NCBI RefSeq assembly: GCF_018873765.1
Contig: NC_057918.1
Location: 63,800,871 to 63,864,870 of the forward strand
DNA length: 64,000 nucleotides
Origin: Telopea speciosissima
Lineage: Eukaryota > Streptophyta > Magnoliopsida > Proteales > Proteaceae
Direction: 5' to 3'
Positions 34,871 to 47,152 of this stretch are shown here, one piece after another (the first letter of the stretch is position 1; each line of letters opens with the position of its first letter). The notes below the pieces were generated by a model. It was given only the letters and a program-made list of their open reading frames with translations. It had not been told where the DNA came from and searched no databases. The position numbers and the translations under genes were made by a program.

Positions 34871-36454
34871 CTAGGATTTTCGATAGGGTTTCTTGCTTCT
34901 TAGCAACTTGTTGGACTGTGTGAGTATCAACTGACTAACGGCGTGAAAAGCTTTCAAAGCCGCTTGGTACATCTTTCTTGCTTCCGCCAATGACTTGTAG
35001 AAGTTGTGATCCTTCCTTTCCTCTTGAGAACCTGAACTTTCAGAACTTTCTTCAAAACTTGAAATAACTGGGTGGATGTTCCCCGTTGGGTCATTAACTA
35101 CTCCTTCTCCATTGACATGACACATATGGAAATCGACATGCTCTCTTACCCACGCACGGTATTTTTTGTTGCCTTGATATGGGGACGGAGGAGGAGTCCC
35201 ACACAGGTCTTGTGCCAAAGCCAAAGTTAGCTTTACAGAGTTCTCCAAGTGATGGATTGCTGAAGGGAGTGACCACTGCTCTTTGATGGGCTCCAGCTGT
35301 TGAAGCTCTTCTTGGTACTTATCATCTAATATCACCATTCTCATAAGCATTCCCTGGATCTTGTCTACATCCTGCTGGATCCTGTTTACCTGGAATGACA
35401 AAGCCCATGGTGCGGGTCCACAGATGTTCTCATACTTTTCCAAACGCGCCCTTGGTTGCCAAGGTTCCTCATTTTTTGTTTCTTCTTCCCCTTCGGGCTC
35501 TTCATCATCGGATTCTTCTGATGCAGATTCTTGCTCACTTTCATCTTCTGCAGATGATTGTCCTTCTTCTAACTTCTCTTCCCTTTCATCATCGATGTCC
35601 ATAGGAAAGATGCCTCTGGTGGGGTCATTCTAAAATTCTCTAAGACTGATATCATTGATCCATGCCTCCCATGTTTCACTTCTTCAGGGTGGATCCGAAT
35701 AGGAGAATGAGTCTGAATACAGGGCCAGATCTTCAGGAGGGGTTTCGAACAAATCCCGAGCCAGGGTATTGGCTAACCAAGTCATGTTTTACAACTCATG
35801 GAGGGTCCTAGCAAGTATATCACTCTCATTTGGCATCTCCAACTTCTCACATCGTGCTGCGAAATTACTACACACGAGGTCTGGGAATAGAGAAGTGACC
35901 TGGTAAAAGATCTCTTGAGTATTGGTGGAAACATCCAATATATCTGCCAATTGGTAGAATATGTTCATACTCCATCACTCAAAATCTTCTCTAGAAACGG
36001 TCCAATCACTTCTAGGGACTTCTGGTGAGGATATCTCCTCATCATCCCTGCTTTCGTCCTCATCTGACGATATGGGTTGGATAAGATTGGTTGGGTCACT
36101 GTTATCATCGCTCCAGAGGTTATTCACCCAATCCATTGCAGCCACTCCTTCATCATCCATCATCGGACTCTGCTCGGCATACTCTATCCATTCCTTGTGG
36201 ATCTCTTGGTCATCCACCTCATCTGAGCTATTGTCGGTATCTCCCCCTATATGGATAAGAGAGACTTATTTTGACAGAGCTTGACCAATAGCCAGTGCGG
36301 AGACTACTTTGAGGAGTTGGGGTGTGACTCTGGTGATTTCATTTCCTTCTTCTTCTTCAGGGACTAGGTGGCATACTTCGGATGGCGAGAAACCATATTT
36401 GCACAATGGCGTCATTGACTTGAGACCTTCTAGTCCAAATTCCAAGAAATCCAA
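34871..36454 (-). pseudogene. Element C long acidic region between gag and protease
   Basis: It continues the gag frame, with stops at about 36218 and 35605-35970. It has stretches rich in Glu, Asp and Ser (34871-35602 starts MDIDDEREEKLEEGQ), a likely coiled-coil part (DVDKIQGMLMRMV) and repeated DPTNLIQPI-type motifs also found in the gag tail (36.6-36.9 kb). No domain recognised. Element B lacks this whole region by deletion. Such an extended gag-pro linker makes the element unusually long. Confidence 0.6.
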
Positions 36455-36457
36455 TTT

Positions 36458-38287
36458 TTAGAGCCGGTTGATGGATGATATGCCTCTGCAACGATCACAT
36501 GGCTGTCCGCCTATTCGGATATTCCCGTCATAGTTAGTTCTGACACAATATATGCAGACCTGCATCTTCCTTGCCCATACTTGTCGTGACTGCTCATTTT
36601 TCCCTAAATACCATGGGATGGGCTGGATCAATGTAGTAGGATCTTGGAACAGTGCTCCTCCCTGCAACATGCTCACCGACCCTGTAGATGACTCCGGAGA
36701 ATAAGACCCCTTCACTAGTGGTTGTAGGACTTTCTGTGCAGGCATCAGGTACTCCACCCAAGTGGCACCTTCTAACTTTGGATCATAGAAAGGGGAGTTG
36801 GGCTGATCCACTTCTTGAGACATCTCTTGTTGAGTTGGTAGTTCTTTTTCCTCTTTGAGTCTCTTGGTCAACATTGCTATATAGATATGCGCCTTCATGA
36901 ATTTCCTCTTCTTTCCGATTGGATGAATCAAGTTGGTAGGATCTGCATGCTTGACATCTTCTTGAAGCATATTTACCCCATGATTAGGCAAAGGATTTGT
37001 TGTGACATTGAGCTGCTGTTTCTTCTGGAGTTCAATCTTACCCTCATCAATCAAATCCTGGATCGCATGTTTGAGGTGTATGCATCTGTCAGTATGATGG
37101 CCTTGTTGATCATGATAATGGCAGTACTGATTGGGCTTATACCATGTTGGTGGATTGCTCAAATCCACTGGCCTAGGGGGAACTGAGTTGATCATTCCCT
37201 GCTTCTTGAGCTTGGTGAATAACAACGAGGGTGTCATCCCTTCGAAGTTAAAAGTCCTCCTGGGTGCTTCAGGCTCAGTTTGGATCACAAGAGGGGTGGA
37301 TCATGTGGCTACCACATGGACTTTTTCTGCTTGGTTGCTCGTCCCTGCCATATTTCCTCCTTTGGCTTTTGGATTCTTCCTTGCCGAATAGTTTGCTGAG
37401 GCCTCACGGGTCATACTCTGATTCTGCCTTTCTTTGAAGATCTTGTCTTCAATCCTCTTCCCAATTGTCATAAGAGCATCAAATGTCTTGATATACTGGT
37501 AGTATATCTTCTCACGATACTCCCCATACAGGTTTTCTAACAATATCTTGACTTGCTCCTCTTCAGTAGGGCGGTTCCACATCTTCGCGGCCTTTTCTCT
37601 GAACCTCATGATGTAGTTTTAAAACTCTTCACTTGGTTCTTGCCTCAAGGTCTCCAACTCTCTTTGAGTAATAACCATCTCTGTATTGTACGAATACTGC
37701 TTTGTGAACGCTTTAACCACAAATGCCCATGATTGGGTTTGAGTGTGGTCAAGCTGTGTTAACCACCTTAGAGCAGATCCGACCAATGAGTACAAGAACG
37801 CTTACCCCATTTGGTTTTCAGAAAGTCCCCATGATCTAGCAATGGTGGTAAAGATCTTGAGATGGGCTCTAGGATCTCTTGATCCATCAAATTTGTCTAA
37901 CTTCCACTTGAAGTCTTCAGGAATTCTTCCTTTAGGGAAGAACAACAGGTCCTCTTCGTCTTTCTCCTTGACTTTGCCTTTGACAACCACTTCTAGTTCG
38001 GCCACCTTTTTTATCATCTTCTTCTCCCTTTCAGTTTCGGGAGGATCCATAGGGCGGCTATCATCCCCTTCTTCTACCAGTATGGTGATTGGAGTTTTGG
38101 GGGTCGCGGAGTTGGTTTTTCTGACTTCCTGCTCTATTGGCCCAAATACGGATCCGCCCTTAGACAGTTCGTTGACTAACTACACCAATTGTGTAATGAG
38201 TTGCCACATTTTGGCCATGTCTGCTTGCAGCCTATCCACTCAATTTTTGACGTGACTTTCAGACAAATAGTCCTCCATAGGGTCCAT
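36458..38287 (-). pseudogene. Element C gag
   Basis: The start ATG at 38287 matches the gag start of element B (MDPM). One frame runs from 38287 to 34871 (about 1140 codons) with several stops. The conserved gag part (IPEDFKWKLDKFDGSRDPRAH, then FREKAAKMWNRPTEEEQV) lies at 37301-38050. It is followed by a single CHHC knuckle, CHYHDQQGHHTDRC (in 36458-37288), with His replacing the second Cys of the usual CCHC. Coat protein of the virus-like particle; now inactive. Confidence 0.85.
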
Positions 38288-39471
38288 GTTACTCACAAGT
38301 GATATCTCAGCCGATGAACTAAAGGAATGAGAAGAGGATGGAGAGCTTGAGAAGAATGGTGGGCTGGCCCGAGTCAGTCTTCCATCGCATCGGATCCAGG
38401 CAGGCGAGAACAAAATTGTGCTTCTACGAAAGAGAGAAGAAAACCTAGTTTAGATCCTAAGAAGGCTTATTCCTACAAATTTTTTTTTATTTTTTTTCTT
38501 TTATATATGTATATATTTTTTTTTATTTTATCCTTTTGGGTTTTTATGATTTTTTTTTGTATTTTATAACATTTGTTCCATATTATTTTATTATGTTATT
38601 TGGATCAAGTAATTGGAGTGGTCATCAGAGTTTCAGCGGACTCCTTCTGAGACCAGACTTCGAATGCCGTCATTGCCAAAGCATTTCTTTTGTTTGGAAA
38701 CATAAAAAAAAAAAAACAAAAGAAAGAAAGACCCTAGTTATCAGGTTACTGATGATTATGCCTGAAATCAACATGAGACGCCCTTATTTCGAGGGACACG
38801 TAAGGTTCCATCATATGGAAGCAAGCTTCCATTGTTCTTCGAGGGACCATCACGGGACTATGGAATTCCTTACTTCAAGTGGTGTCTCGATATTGAAGCC
38901 AAATTAATCATCCGGTAACCCTAGACTCGGTCTTTCTTACAGCTACCAAGGGTTAGTTTGTGGCGTGCCCTAATCATATATGGTCTATTTTCCTATATGA
39001 TGCATGCAATGTGTGGGTTTTAATAGGACAGAACAAGGCCACCCTTGACAGAATCGATATACCTATTGCTCGTGGTCGCGAATTATAGGTACGTAGTTTT
39101 TTTAAGATACCTGGAGATCTCAGAGCAATCAAGCTAGTGCTTTTTTTGGGTGGCTAAAGCACCCCACAGCACACTAACGACTACCCTCGCTGGTGATTCT
39201 AAACTCATACAGTAAATATCAAGGGCTGTATGACGTGCCTCACCTCCCCGGGGGCAAAGGCACGACAGGGAGTACCCTCACCGTTTGATTTCACTTCGAG
39301 CACTATGCATGATGCAGTTAGTACACACAGGGGTTAGCCAGACAAACATATTATGGTATTTATTATTATTTTCTTTTATTTTTACACAAGAATTTGGAGA
39401 GAACATTTTGTCATTTCTTGGTAGCATCCATTTAGAAAGTTTGACCTCGAGTGGATGTTAGTCCACTCCCA
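38288..39471 (-). mobile_element. Element C leader between primer site and gag
   Basis: About 1.2 kb of non-coding leader with T-rich stretches (38480-38560). Sequence blocks such as ttcgagggacacgtaaggttc and the tcatatatggtctatt block recur in the leader of element B (46.3-46.6 kb). No ORF recognised. Confidence 0.7.
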
Positions 39472-39489
39472 TCCCCAGTGAAGTCGCCA
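39472..39489 (-). other. Element C primer binding site
   Basis: On the minus strand, one base after the 5' LTR, it reads TGGCGACTTCACTGGGGA. Element B has TGGTGACTCTGCTGGGGA in the same place, so both probably derive from one site of the form TGGCGACTCTGCTGGGGA. Ogre/Tat-type elements have been reported to use a tRNA-Arg primer; I have not checked the complement. Confidence 0.75.
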
Positions 39490-39490
39490 T

Positions 39491-40721
39491 TGTAAGTACC
39501 GTAGTCCTCAACGTTGGACGAGGGTTCCTCAGCCTTAGGTGGGGGTGCGGGCATAATGATGCCGGGTGATATTGCCGATGTTTAAGAATGATAGTAGGGG
39601 GTTGGGATCACGCATAATATGCTAAAATAATGTGAAGTCGCCACCTAGGGTTAGGGCCTAGGACCCATTAGGTGTAGCCCTCTTCATTGTGAACAGAATC
39701 AGGCTACTTGACTCCATATGGTCTTGACCAAAGGTCCGAGTAAAGGGTCAGGTTACGAGTGTGGGAAGGTGTTAGGCACCCACCTCGCCAGGCCAAAATC
39801 GGTCTCTCTATGATAAATGCTACATAGCGACGAATATTCTCTCTCTTTTATTGCGGGGATTGGGGGTATTATGAACTACATTTATGAACTAAATTATAAT
39901 CTAATGAACTACATCATATATGTAAGAAATATATACTAAAATGATGGAATGTGAAAAGACTACATTGAAATGATAGAAATGTGGTAATTATACCTGTGCA
40001 GATATATTCCCTTGGCTCAGGGGAGACGGATGAATGGACCGACCCCGATTCTTTTTGCGGTAGAGTAAAGACTCTTTCAAATGATCTGGTGGGGAGCAAA
40101 CAGACAGAATAACGTCTGTAATCAAGGGGTTTTGGGTTATTAGCCGTACACTGACAGGATAACAACGCCTAGGGGTAAAAATGCTCTATGCTCGAAGGGA
40201 TAATCAAAGGATCTATCCACGTCGAAGAAGGCTTCACTCACTCACACTCTCATAAGAGAAAGAGGGGAAAGAAGGGTGAAAATGGAGAAAAGGAGGGTGG
40301 AAATCACTTGGGGAGGGTCTCTCTACCCAAGAATCCTTAGCAAATGAGGGAGGGGACCCTCCTATTTGTAGGGAGGGCCCCCCTCTCTCTCCTGGCTGGA
40401 TAAGTCCTCTACGGCGCCGTGGGTGATGTCAGTAAGCTGATGTCACACCCCCTCATGGCACTATGGAAATCAGGTACACGTCTCCACGATGCCATGGGAA
40501 GGATTCCCACGGCACCGTAGGAAGGATTCCCATGGCACCGTAGGAGCGCAGTGCCTTTTTCCCTTTATTTTTGGGCTTGAAATGGGCCTTTTTAGGTTAA
40601 AAATGTTTCAGGGTTCATGGGCCAGGTGTTTCGGGGTCTGGAAAGAGGGAAGGTACGTCGTCCATCATCCGTGTCCCGTCGTCATCATCACCAGAGGGGG
40701 TGACAAAAATCGGTGTCTACA
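39491..40721 (-). mobile_element. Element C, 5' LTR
   Basis: 1231 bp, TGTAAGTACC...GGTGTCTACA, partner of 22264-23477 and followed by the CAATG duplication (40722-40726). It includes the minus-strand promoter core (palindromes near 40412-40425 and 40490-40550, TATA-like ctacaaatagg near 40366). The TATA in this copy (plus cctatttgtag) is mutated compared with the 3' LTR (cctatttatag). Confidence 0.95.
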
Positions 40722-40829
40722 CAATGACTTCTCTTTCCTCTAGAGGCACAAAGTTTTATTGATAATTGGTTCGAGTACGTGAATACTGAAAAGGTAATTC
40801 AAACATCAAGCTGACATCACTTGTTTGCA

Positions 40830-41450
40830 ACATGTATCTGATAGCAGAATCACCATTTCCTAAGTCAAAGCCTCTGGAGGTTTAAACTGTTCTGGTTTTA
40901 GAGGCTCCAAAGAGGGGAACCTAAACTAGTGTGAGTCAAACCCATGAATCTCACGCAGTTGCATCCTGGAGTCTCTGAGGACAGCCCCACTGTGTTTCTC
41001 GAATATTCTTCTTATCCAAGTATTCTTTTCAATCTTGGATCTCGTGAAATTCCTGTGTTTCCCTTCTTGCTTGGCAGCGCATAGGCCGGGGTTGATTCCC
41101 CCAGTTTTGACCCCGTCTGGGAATTTGTTTTATCTCTCTCTTGTCCATGATGAAGGAATCTTCCAAAGTTTTGAAAAGTTGCTCCTTCTGCATGACCAGG
41201 AGGAATGACTTTCCTTGAGGAGATACAAGCCTAAAATTCTTCAAGAGGTGGGGCTGTCCTGACCTTCCCAAAATGGAAGACATGCAACCGAGGATTCCAT
41301 CATTTAGATGCTTCTCGAAGTGAATCACGATGAAGCCTAAAACATCTGATTCTCCAAAGTGTCAACAAATTGAGATCGTCTAGCAACGTAGGACCATTCA
41401 CATGCATACGGAGGGTTCGTAACTGTTCCCTTTCCTTCTTCGGCCCTCGC
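40830..41450 (-). pseudogene. DUF7745/PMD-like remnant in element B
   Basis: Minus-strand homologue of 28538-29566: VQKEQL-type block MQKEQLFKTLEDSFIMDKRE, the upstream WNP..-type part, then directly EFHEIQD. Compared with element C, about 450 bp are missing between the KRE block and EFHEIQD, deleting the LAET and Q.WL.E blocks. Several stops. It shows that this ORF was already present in the ancestor of B and C. Confidence 0.6.
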
Positions 41451-41759
41451 ATAATCCCTGCATCAAGGATCTTATTAGCACCTTGGACATTAATACGTCT
41501 TTAGGTAATAGCTAGCCCCTAACAACCCTAGGTACACTATAAGTCAAAAGGATAGATTTTGAAGGCCAAATGGCGGGATTTACCCCATTTGTAGGGGACG
41601 CCGGTTGGCGGGATTATGGAATGGACTAACAAAGTGCCCCCCCTTTTTTTGTTCTTTTTATTATCTTTCTTTTTTTAGACCACACTCGAACACGTCGAGT
41701 TGCCTACGTATCCCTTGAGAGGAATTAGGTCAAACATAGTTCAAGTTAATTAGAGAATT

Positions 41760-42830
41760 TAAATCAAACCCAAAATCTTCCCTCTCAAGGTCAGTGTGTT
41801 TTGCCTGGCAATATTGCACTCGCTCTATGAGGACCACTTCGACTGGGTCAAAATTTTCTCCTTGGATCATGTATCGAGGCCCTTCACTTCCTTAGATCCA
41901 AACCTCCTTCTTTGATATTTCGAGAGTGTACCCCCTTGTTGGACGCTCTAGCCATTCTTTGCTGGTATGACTTTAATTTCCTTTTCGTTCAAGAGATTGA
42001 ATTCTAGACCTCGTCCATTCCTCTGCCGATAGCTAATACTCGAAAGGAAGGGGCCTGAATTTCCACAGGTAAAATGGCCTCTACTCCATATGCTTGAGGA
42101 TACGGAGTTGCCCCAGCTAAGGTCCGATTTGATGTTTAGTAGACCCATAAGGCTAGTAGGAGCTTCTTGGCCCAATCATTATGTGCATCTGCCATCCTCT
42201 GCAATATGACTTTCACATTCTTGTTAGTTGCTTCCACTGCTCCATTGGTTTAAGGCCTGTGGATAGTGGACTTATTCCTTTTTATGCCAAATTTAGCACA
42301 AAACTCTTCCACCTTTCCTTGGAAATGCAAGCCTTGATCTGAAATCCATTGTTGGGGTGCACCACACTTGCAGATGATGTTTTCTTTTATGAACTTTGCT
42401 ACCTCAGCTACGGTTAAGACCACATAAGATTGAGCCTCCATCCTCTTGGTGAAATAGTCGATGGGCGAGCTCATACCCATAGATAGCCTTTGGATTTATC
42501 TTTCCTATCACGTCAATTCCCTAAGTAATAAAGATGGTCATGGGGCATTCAACGGAAGCAACCCTATAGGAGGAATGTGTACAAATATCTGACATTAGGG
42601 GCATCTCTTGACCACAGTGGCACAGTCAACTTCCATTGTTATCCAATAATACCCCATCCTAAGGATCTTCTTGACGAGCATTTTTGCGTTCACATATGGT
42701 CCACAGACTCCTTAGTGAATTTCTTCCATAGTGGTCTGAGCCCGTTCCTTACTTGCGCATAGCAGTTGAATGCCATCATAAGACCTTTTATACTGTAGGC
42801 TTTCTTGGAGAAAGAATCGAGTAGAGTGCT
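41760..42830 (-). pseudogene. Element B integrase remnant
   Basis: Degraded minus-strand integrase. The core is partly readable at 42250-42480 (IDYFTKRMEAQSYVVLT, then IICKCGAPQQWISDQGLHF, keeping the second catalytic Asp), with zinc-finger traces at 42560-42760 and C-terminal traces at 41760-42175. Many stops and frameshifts. Confidence 0.75.
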
Positions 42831-43019
42831 TTCGCAGATGCTTCTTTTTTTTTCTTCCGTGAAGTATTCAGGATATTTCCTATAAGCTCATACCAGGGGC
42901 CTCCCATTCTTAACTGGCTCTCTGTATGCTAGACCAGTTCCCTCTATTTTTCTTTTTTTCTTTTTTTTTTGGAATTCTCATTCATCATTTTTGCTCTTTT
43001 TTTTTTTGGAATTCTCATT

Positions 43020-43771
43020 TTTTTTCTCAGAGTCTTGAAAATGGGTTTGCCCGTCGGAATTAAGTGAGTTACGAATCTGCTGATGAATTGGATGCAGCCT
43101 AAGAACCTTCATACTTCTTTCTCCGTCCTTGATGGTGGCACTTCCGTGATGGCCTTTATTTTGTCAGTGATCTGCCTACAAAATGGCCTTGTCAATTTGT
43201 TAATTTGACCATTGACATATGCTTCCACTTTTTGGTGCATCATGTCGCGCAATATGGTCGTAGCTGCTCCTTGATATGTTGCCCTAACATATTTTTATCC
43301 AAAAGGCATCACCTTGTAGCAAAACGTTCCCCATGGTATGATGAAGGCCGTCTTTTCTCGATCCTTTGGACACAGGCTGATTTGATTGTAGCCAGATAAA
43401 CCATCCACAAATGACAGTAAGGTATGGCCTACAGTGTTGTCGACCAGTATGTCGATACGGGGCAATAGAAAATCATCCTTGGGGCTGACCTTATTTAAGT
43501 CACACATTCTGACCTTCCCATCCTTCTTAGGAACTAATACGATATTGGACAACTCCTGAGGGTATTGAGTCATTTGGAGGAAGCCTGCATTCCATTTCTT
43601 GATGACTTCTTCCCTACTCCTTTCCGGTCGTATCCGTCTTGGCTTCTGCTTAACAGGGCAAGTGTCTGGGTATATAGGTGGCCTATGCTGCACAATTCCT
43701 GGATCGATTCCAAGCATGTCCTTATAAGACCAGGCGAAGACTTTCTCGAATTCCTTGGGGAGAGAGGTCAT
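43020..43771 (-). pseudogene. Element B reverse transcriptase remnant
   Basis: Open from 43771 to 43295: FAWSYKDMLGIDPGIVQH, PVKQKPRRIRPE, VPKKDGKVRM, DILVDNTVGHTLLSFVDG, WGTFCYKVMPFG. The catalytic box is then degraded to YVNG (YVDD expected) near 43220, and thumb traces follow to about 43030. Everything from the thumb through both RNase H domains is missing up to about 42830. The RT block deleted in element C (DNTVGHTLLS) is present here. Confidence 0.85.
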
Positions 43772-44216
43772 TCGGGATACTTATTTTGATTATTCGAGGG
43801 CATTGGTCAGTTCCCAGATTTATAAGATGAGTGTCCTCTCAGACGGGTTAAGCTTTTCTTTGCTCTAGTTATTCTAACAAGTTGTTATGTTAAAAGACAT
43901 TATCGTCCTTAGAAGAATAAGAAGAAGAAGGAGACAAGTAATACTGAAATCAACAATTTTATTCATAATAAGAAGGGGAGTACAAACGGACTCAACAGAC
44001 TGGAAGTTTCTAACCTTTTTTGGGAAAGAAAATACAAACTCAAAAACAGACTCAGACAGGACTACATGAGAGTTGGTTGTTGTGGAAATTTTCCATCATT
44101 CTTGCTCCGTTTGCTATGGATCCTTGCAGAGATCATACGAGACACTGAGGTGCTGGCCCTCCTTCTTCCTTACTGATTGTTGCCATTTCAAATGGTCCCT
44201 CAATTCCATGATCCTC

Positions 44217-45779
44217 TCAGATTCTAGCCTTGCTTGCTTGATCTGGTTCCACGGCTATCCAATCTACTTCATCTTTGAAGAATGTCTCAACTTCTGGTTG
44301 AAGCCATGGCTCATTGTTTTCACAATAAGGAAAGTTCTCTCCTTCCTTCATGATCCTCGAGGATGACCCATTCGCCCTATAAACACATGCATCTATTAAT
44401 CTCTTCTTTCTTGCGGTTGGCTTGGTCAAAAGGGTGGGATCCCCTTGTTTGGAATCCTCCTGTAGCGCATTCTCTCCGTGAGTTGGCCAAGGATTTGTAG
44501 TCATAATTGGTTGTTGCTCAGCTTGAAGTTTGACCTTGCCATCATAGATTAAGTCTTGAATCACGTGTTTGAGGATTAGGCACCTGTCCGTGTGATGTCC
44601 CTTCTGGTCATGATAGTGACAATAAAGATTGGACTTGTACCATGTAGGTGGATTGTTCAGATCCACATGCTTAGGGGGAACCGAGTCAATCATTCCTTCC
44701 TTTTTGAGCTTGGTGAACAATAGTGTTGGCGTCATTCCTCTGAAGTTGAAGGCTCTTTTGGGAGGTTTTGGCTCTACCTGGATTACAAACGGTGAGATCC
44801 ATGCAGTCATCACCTGCACTTCTGTCGTCTGGCGGCTTGTTCCTGCTGCATTTGCTCCTTTTGCTTTTGAGCTTTTTCTTCTAGAATAAGCTCCCGTAGC
44901 CTCTCGGTTTACACCCGACGCTTGTTTCTCCTTGCAGATCTTATCTTCCATCTTCTCCTCAGTGGTCATGACTGCATCGAAGGTCTTGATATGTTGGAAG
45001 TATATCTCTTTATGATACTTACCATACAAACTTTCAAGCAAGATCTCTACTTGTTCCTTTTTTGTGGAACAATTCCACATCTTTAAAGCCTTCTCCCTGA
45101 ATCTTGCGATGAAATTCAAAAATTCTTCTTGGTGCAAGGTCTCTAGCTCCTTTTTAGTGATGTCCATCTCAGTATTATATGAATACTGCTTTGTAAAGAC
45201 CTTTTCCACAGATGCCCATGATCGGGTCTGGGTATGATCCAGTTGAGTCAACCATTTTGACGCGGATGCCGTTAAAGAATATAGAAAGGCCTGTCCCCAC
45301 TGATTTTCCATAAGTGATCCACAAGATCTAGCAATGGTGGTGAAGATCATGAGGTGAGCTCTAGGGTCGCCTGATCCGTCGAGCTTCTCCAACTTCCACT
45401 TGAAATCTTCAGGGATTTTCCCTTCGAGGAACAACACCAATTCTTCTTCACCTTTTTCTTTACTCTTGTCTTTAACTGCCACCTTAAGCTCTTCAACCTT
45501 TTCTCTTGGTTTCTTTTCCACCTCAGTTTCAGGGCAATCCGAAAATCGACTGTCATCTCCTCCTTCTACCAGTATGGTGCTCAGAGTTTTGGGGGTCGCA
45601 GAGGTAGTTCTTCTTACTTCTTGTTTCGTGGACCCAGATGCGGATCCTCCTTTGGAAATTTCATGGACTGACTGCGTCAATTGTGCCATGAGTTGTCGTA
45701 CTTCTGCCATATCTATTTGTAATCTCTCTATTTGGTGCTCTATGTGACTTTCAAATAGGTGATCGTCCATTGGATCCAT
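44217..45779 (-). CDS. Element B gag, fused by deletion to the pre-RT linker
   Basis: An uninterrupted ORF of 520 codons from ATG 45779. Residues about 1-90 hold a helical region (QIERLQIDMAEVRQLMAQL). The central gag part follows at about 115-270 (IPEDFKWKLEKLDGSGDPRAH, then FLNFIARFREKALKMWNC). The knuckle CHYHDQKGHHTDRC is at about 395-410. At about 465 the sequence jumps to MKEGENFPYCENNEPW and EVDWIAVEPDQASK, which in element C lies 3 kb further on, just before RT. The deletion removed the acidic region and the protease yet kept the frame. Whether the protein is expressed is unknown; the gag portion looks complete. Confidence 0.8.
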   Translation of the reverse strand: MDPMDDHLFESHIEHQIERLQIDMAEVRQLMAQLTQSVHEISKGGSASGSTKQEVRRTTSATPKTLSTILVEGGDDSRFSDCPETEVEKKPREKVEELKVAVKDKSKEKGEEELVLFLEGKIPEDFKWKLEKLDGSGDPRAHLMIFTTIARSCGSLMENQWGQAFLYSLTASASKWLTQLDHTQTRSWASVEKVFTKQYSYNTEMDITKKELETLHQEEFLNFIARFREKALKMWNCSTKKEQVEILLESLYGKYHKEIYFQHIKTFDAVMTTEEKMEDKICKEKQASGVNREATGAYSRRKSSKAKGANAAGTSRQTTEVQVMTAWISPFVIQVEPKPPKRAFNFRGMTPTLLFTKLKKEGMIDSVPPKHVDLNNPPTWYKSNLYCHYHDQKGHHTDRCLILKHVIQDLIYDGKVKLQAEQQPIMTTNPWPTHGENALQEDSKQGDPTLLTKPTARKKRLIDACVYRANGSSSRIMKEGENFPYCENNEPWLQPEVETFFKDEVDWIAVEPDQASKARI

Positions 45780-47132
45780 GTTGCTCTCAAATGATATCTC
45801 AGCCGATAAACTAGACGAATGGGAAGAGGACGGGAAACTTGAAAAGGATGATGGACTGGCTTGGATCAGCCTTCCATCTTGTCTGGCCCAGATTGGTGAG
45901 AACGGCTTTTTTTTTTTTTTGTTGAGAAATGAAATCGTGCCTCTACGAAAAAGAGAAATCCTAGTTTAGATACTAAGAGTGAGTTTTAGTTTGATAAAAA
46001 TTTCCAAAATCAAATAATCGAGGACAAGTTATTTATTTATTTATTTATTTATATTTTATTTTATTCTTTTTTTTGTATTTCAATTTTATCATTTTTTTGT
46101 ATTTTATTTTTATCATTTGTTTGTATTTTATTTTTATCATTTTTTTTTGTATTTTATTTGGTTCAAGTAATCGAAGTTGTCATCGGAGCTTCCGATATTG
46201 TAGAAGTTCTTTCAGACCATACTTCAAATGCCATCGTCGTCTAAACATTTCTTAAAAGGAAAAATAAACAAACAAAGAAGAAAGCCTAGTTTTAGGTTCC
46301 TGATGATTATATCTTGAATCAATACGAGGTGCCTCATTTTCGAGGGACATGTATGAATCCATTAGACGGGAGTGGACCTCCATCTTTCTCTGAGGGACTA
46401 TCGTGGGACTATGGAATTCCCTACTCCGGGCGGCGTCTCGTATTGAAGCTAGATTAATCATCAAGTGACCTTTAACTCGGTCCTTCTTATAGCCAACAAG
46501 GGTTAGTTTGTGTCGTATCCTAATCATATATGGTCTATTTTCCTACATGATGCATGCAATGGGTAGGCTAATAGGGCAGAAAAAGGTCACCATTGACAGA
46601 ACCGATATACCTATCGCTCGTGGTTGTGAATTGCGGGTACTTGGTTCTTTTAATATACCTGGAGAGTAGGTCACACAATCTCAGAGTAACCGTGCTAGTG
46701 CCTTTTTTGAGTGGCTCAAGCACTCCACAATGCATTAGTGATTACCCTCGCTGGTGATTCTAAACTCGTACAGTAAATATCAAAGGCTGTGGCTTCACCG
46801 CGAATTACCCATGACTACTCATGGGGTCCAACGATTAACCACGAGGTAAATGTGTTCCCATGCCGTGTGTGTGTGCATGAAAGTGGTATAGGAAGCGGCT
46901 ATCATCCGATCTCAGAGTACTTAGTATGACGTACCTCACCTCCCTGGGGGTAAAGGTACAACAGGGAGTACTCTCGTCGTATGATTTCACTTCGAGTACT
47001 ATGCATGATGTAGTTAGTACACAGAAAAGTTAGCCACACAGGTTTTCACACAAAATTGGAGAGAATATTCTTGCATTTATTGGTAGCATCTGTTTTAGAA
47101 AGCTTGACCTCAAGTGGATGTTTATCCACTAT
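45780..47132 (-). mobile_element. Element B leader between primer site and gag
   Basis: Non-coding leader, T-rich near 46030-46160 (tattt and gtattttatttttatcat repeats). It shares blocks with the leader of element C. A segment around 46790-46920 is absent from C. Confidence 0.65.
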
Positions 47133-47151
47133 ATCCCCAGCAGAGTCACCA
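47133..47151 (-). other. Element B primer binding site
   Basis: Minus strand TGGTGACTCTGCTGGGGA one base after the 5' LTR; equivalent to 39472-39489 in element C. Confidence 0.75.
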
Positions 47152-47152
47152 T

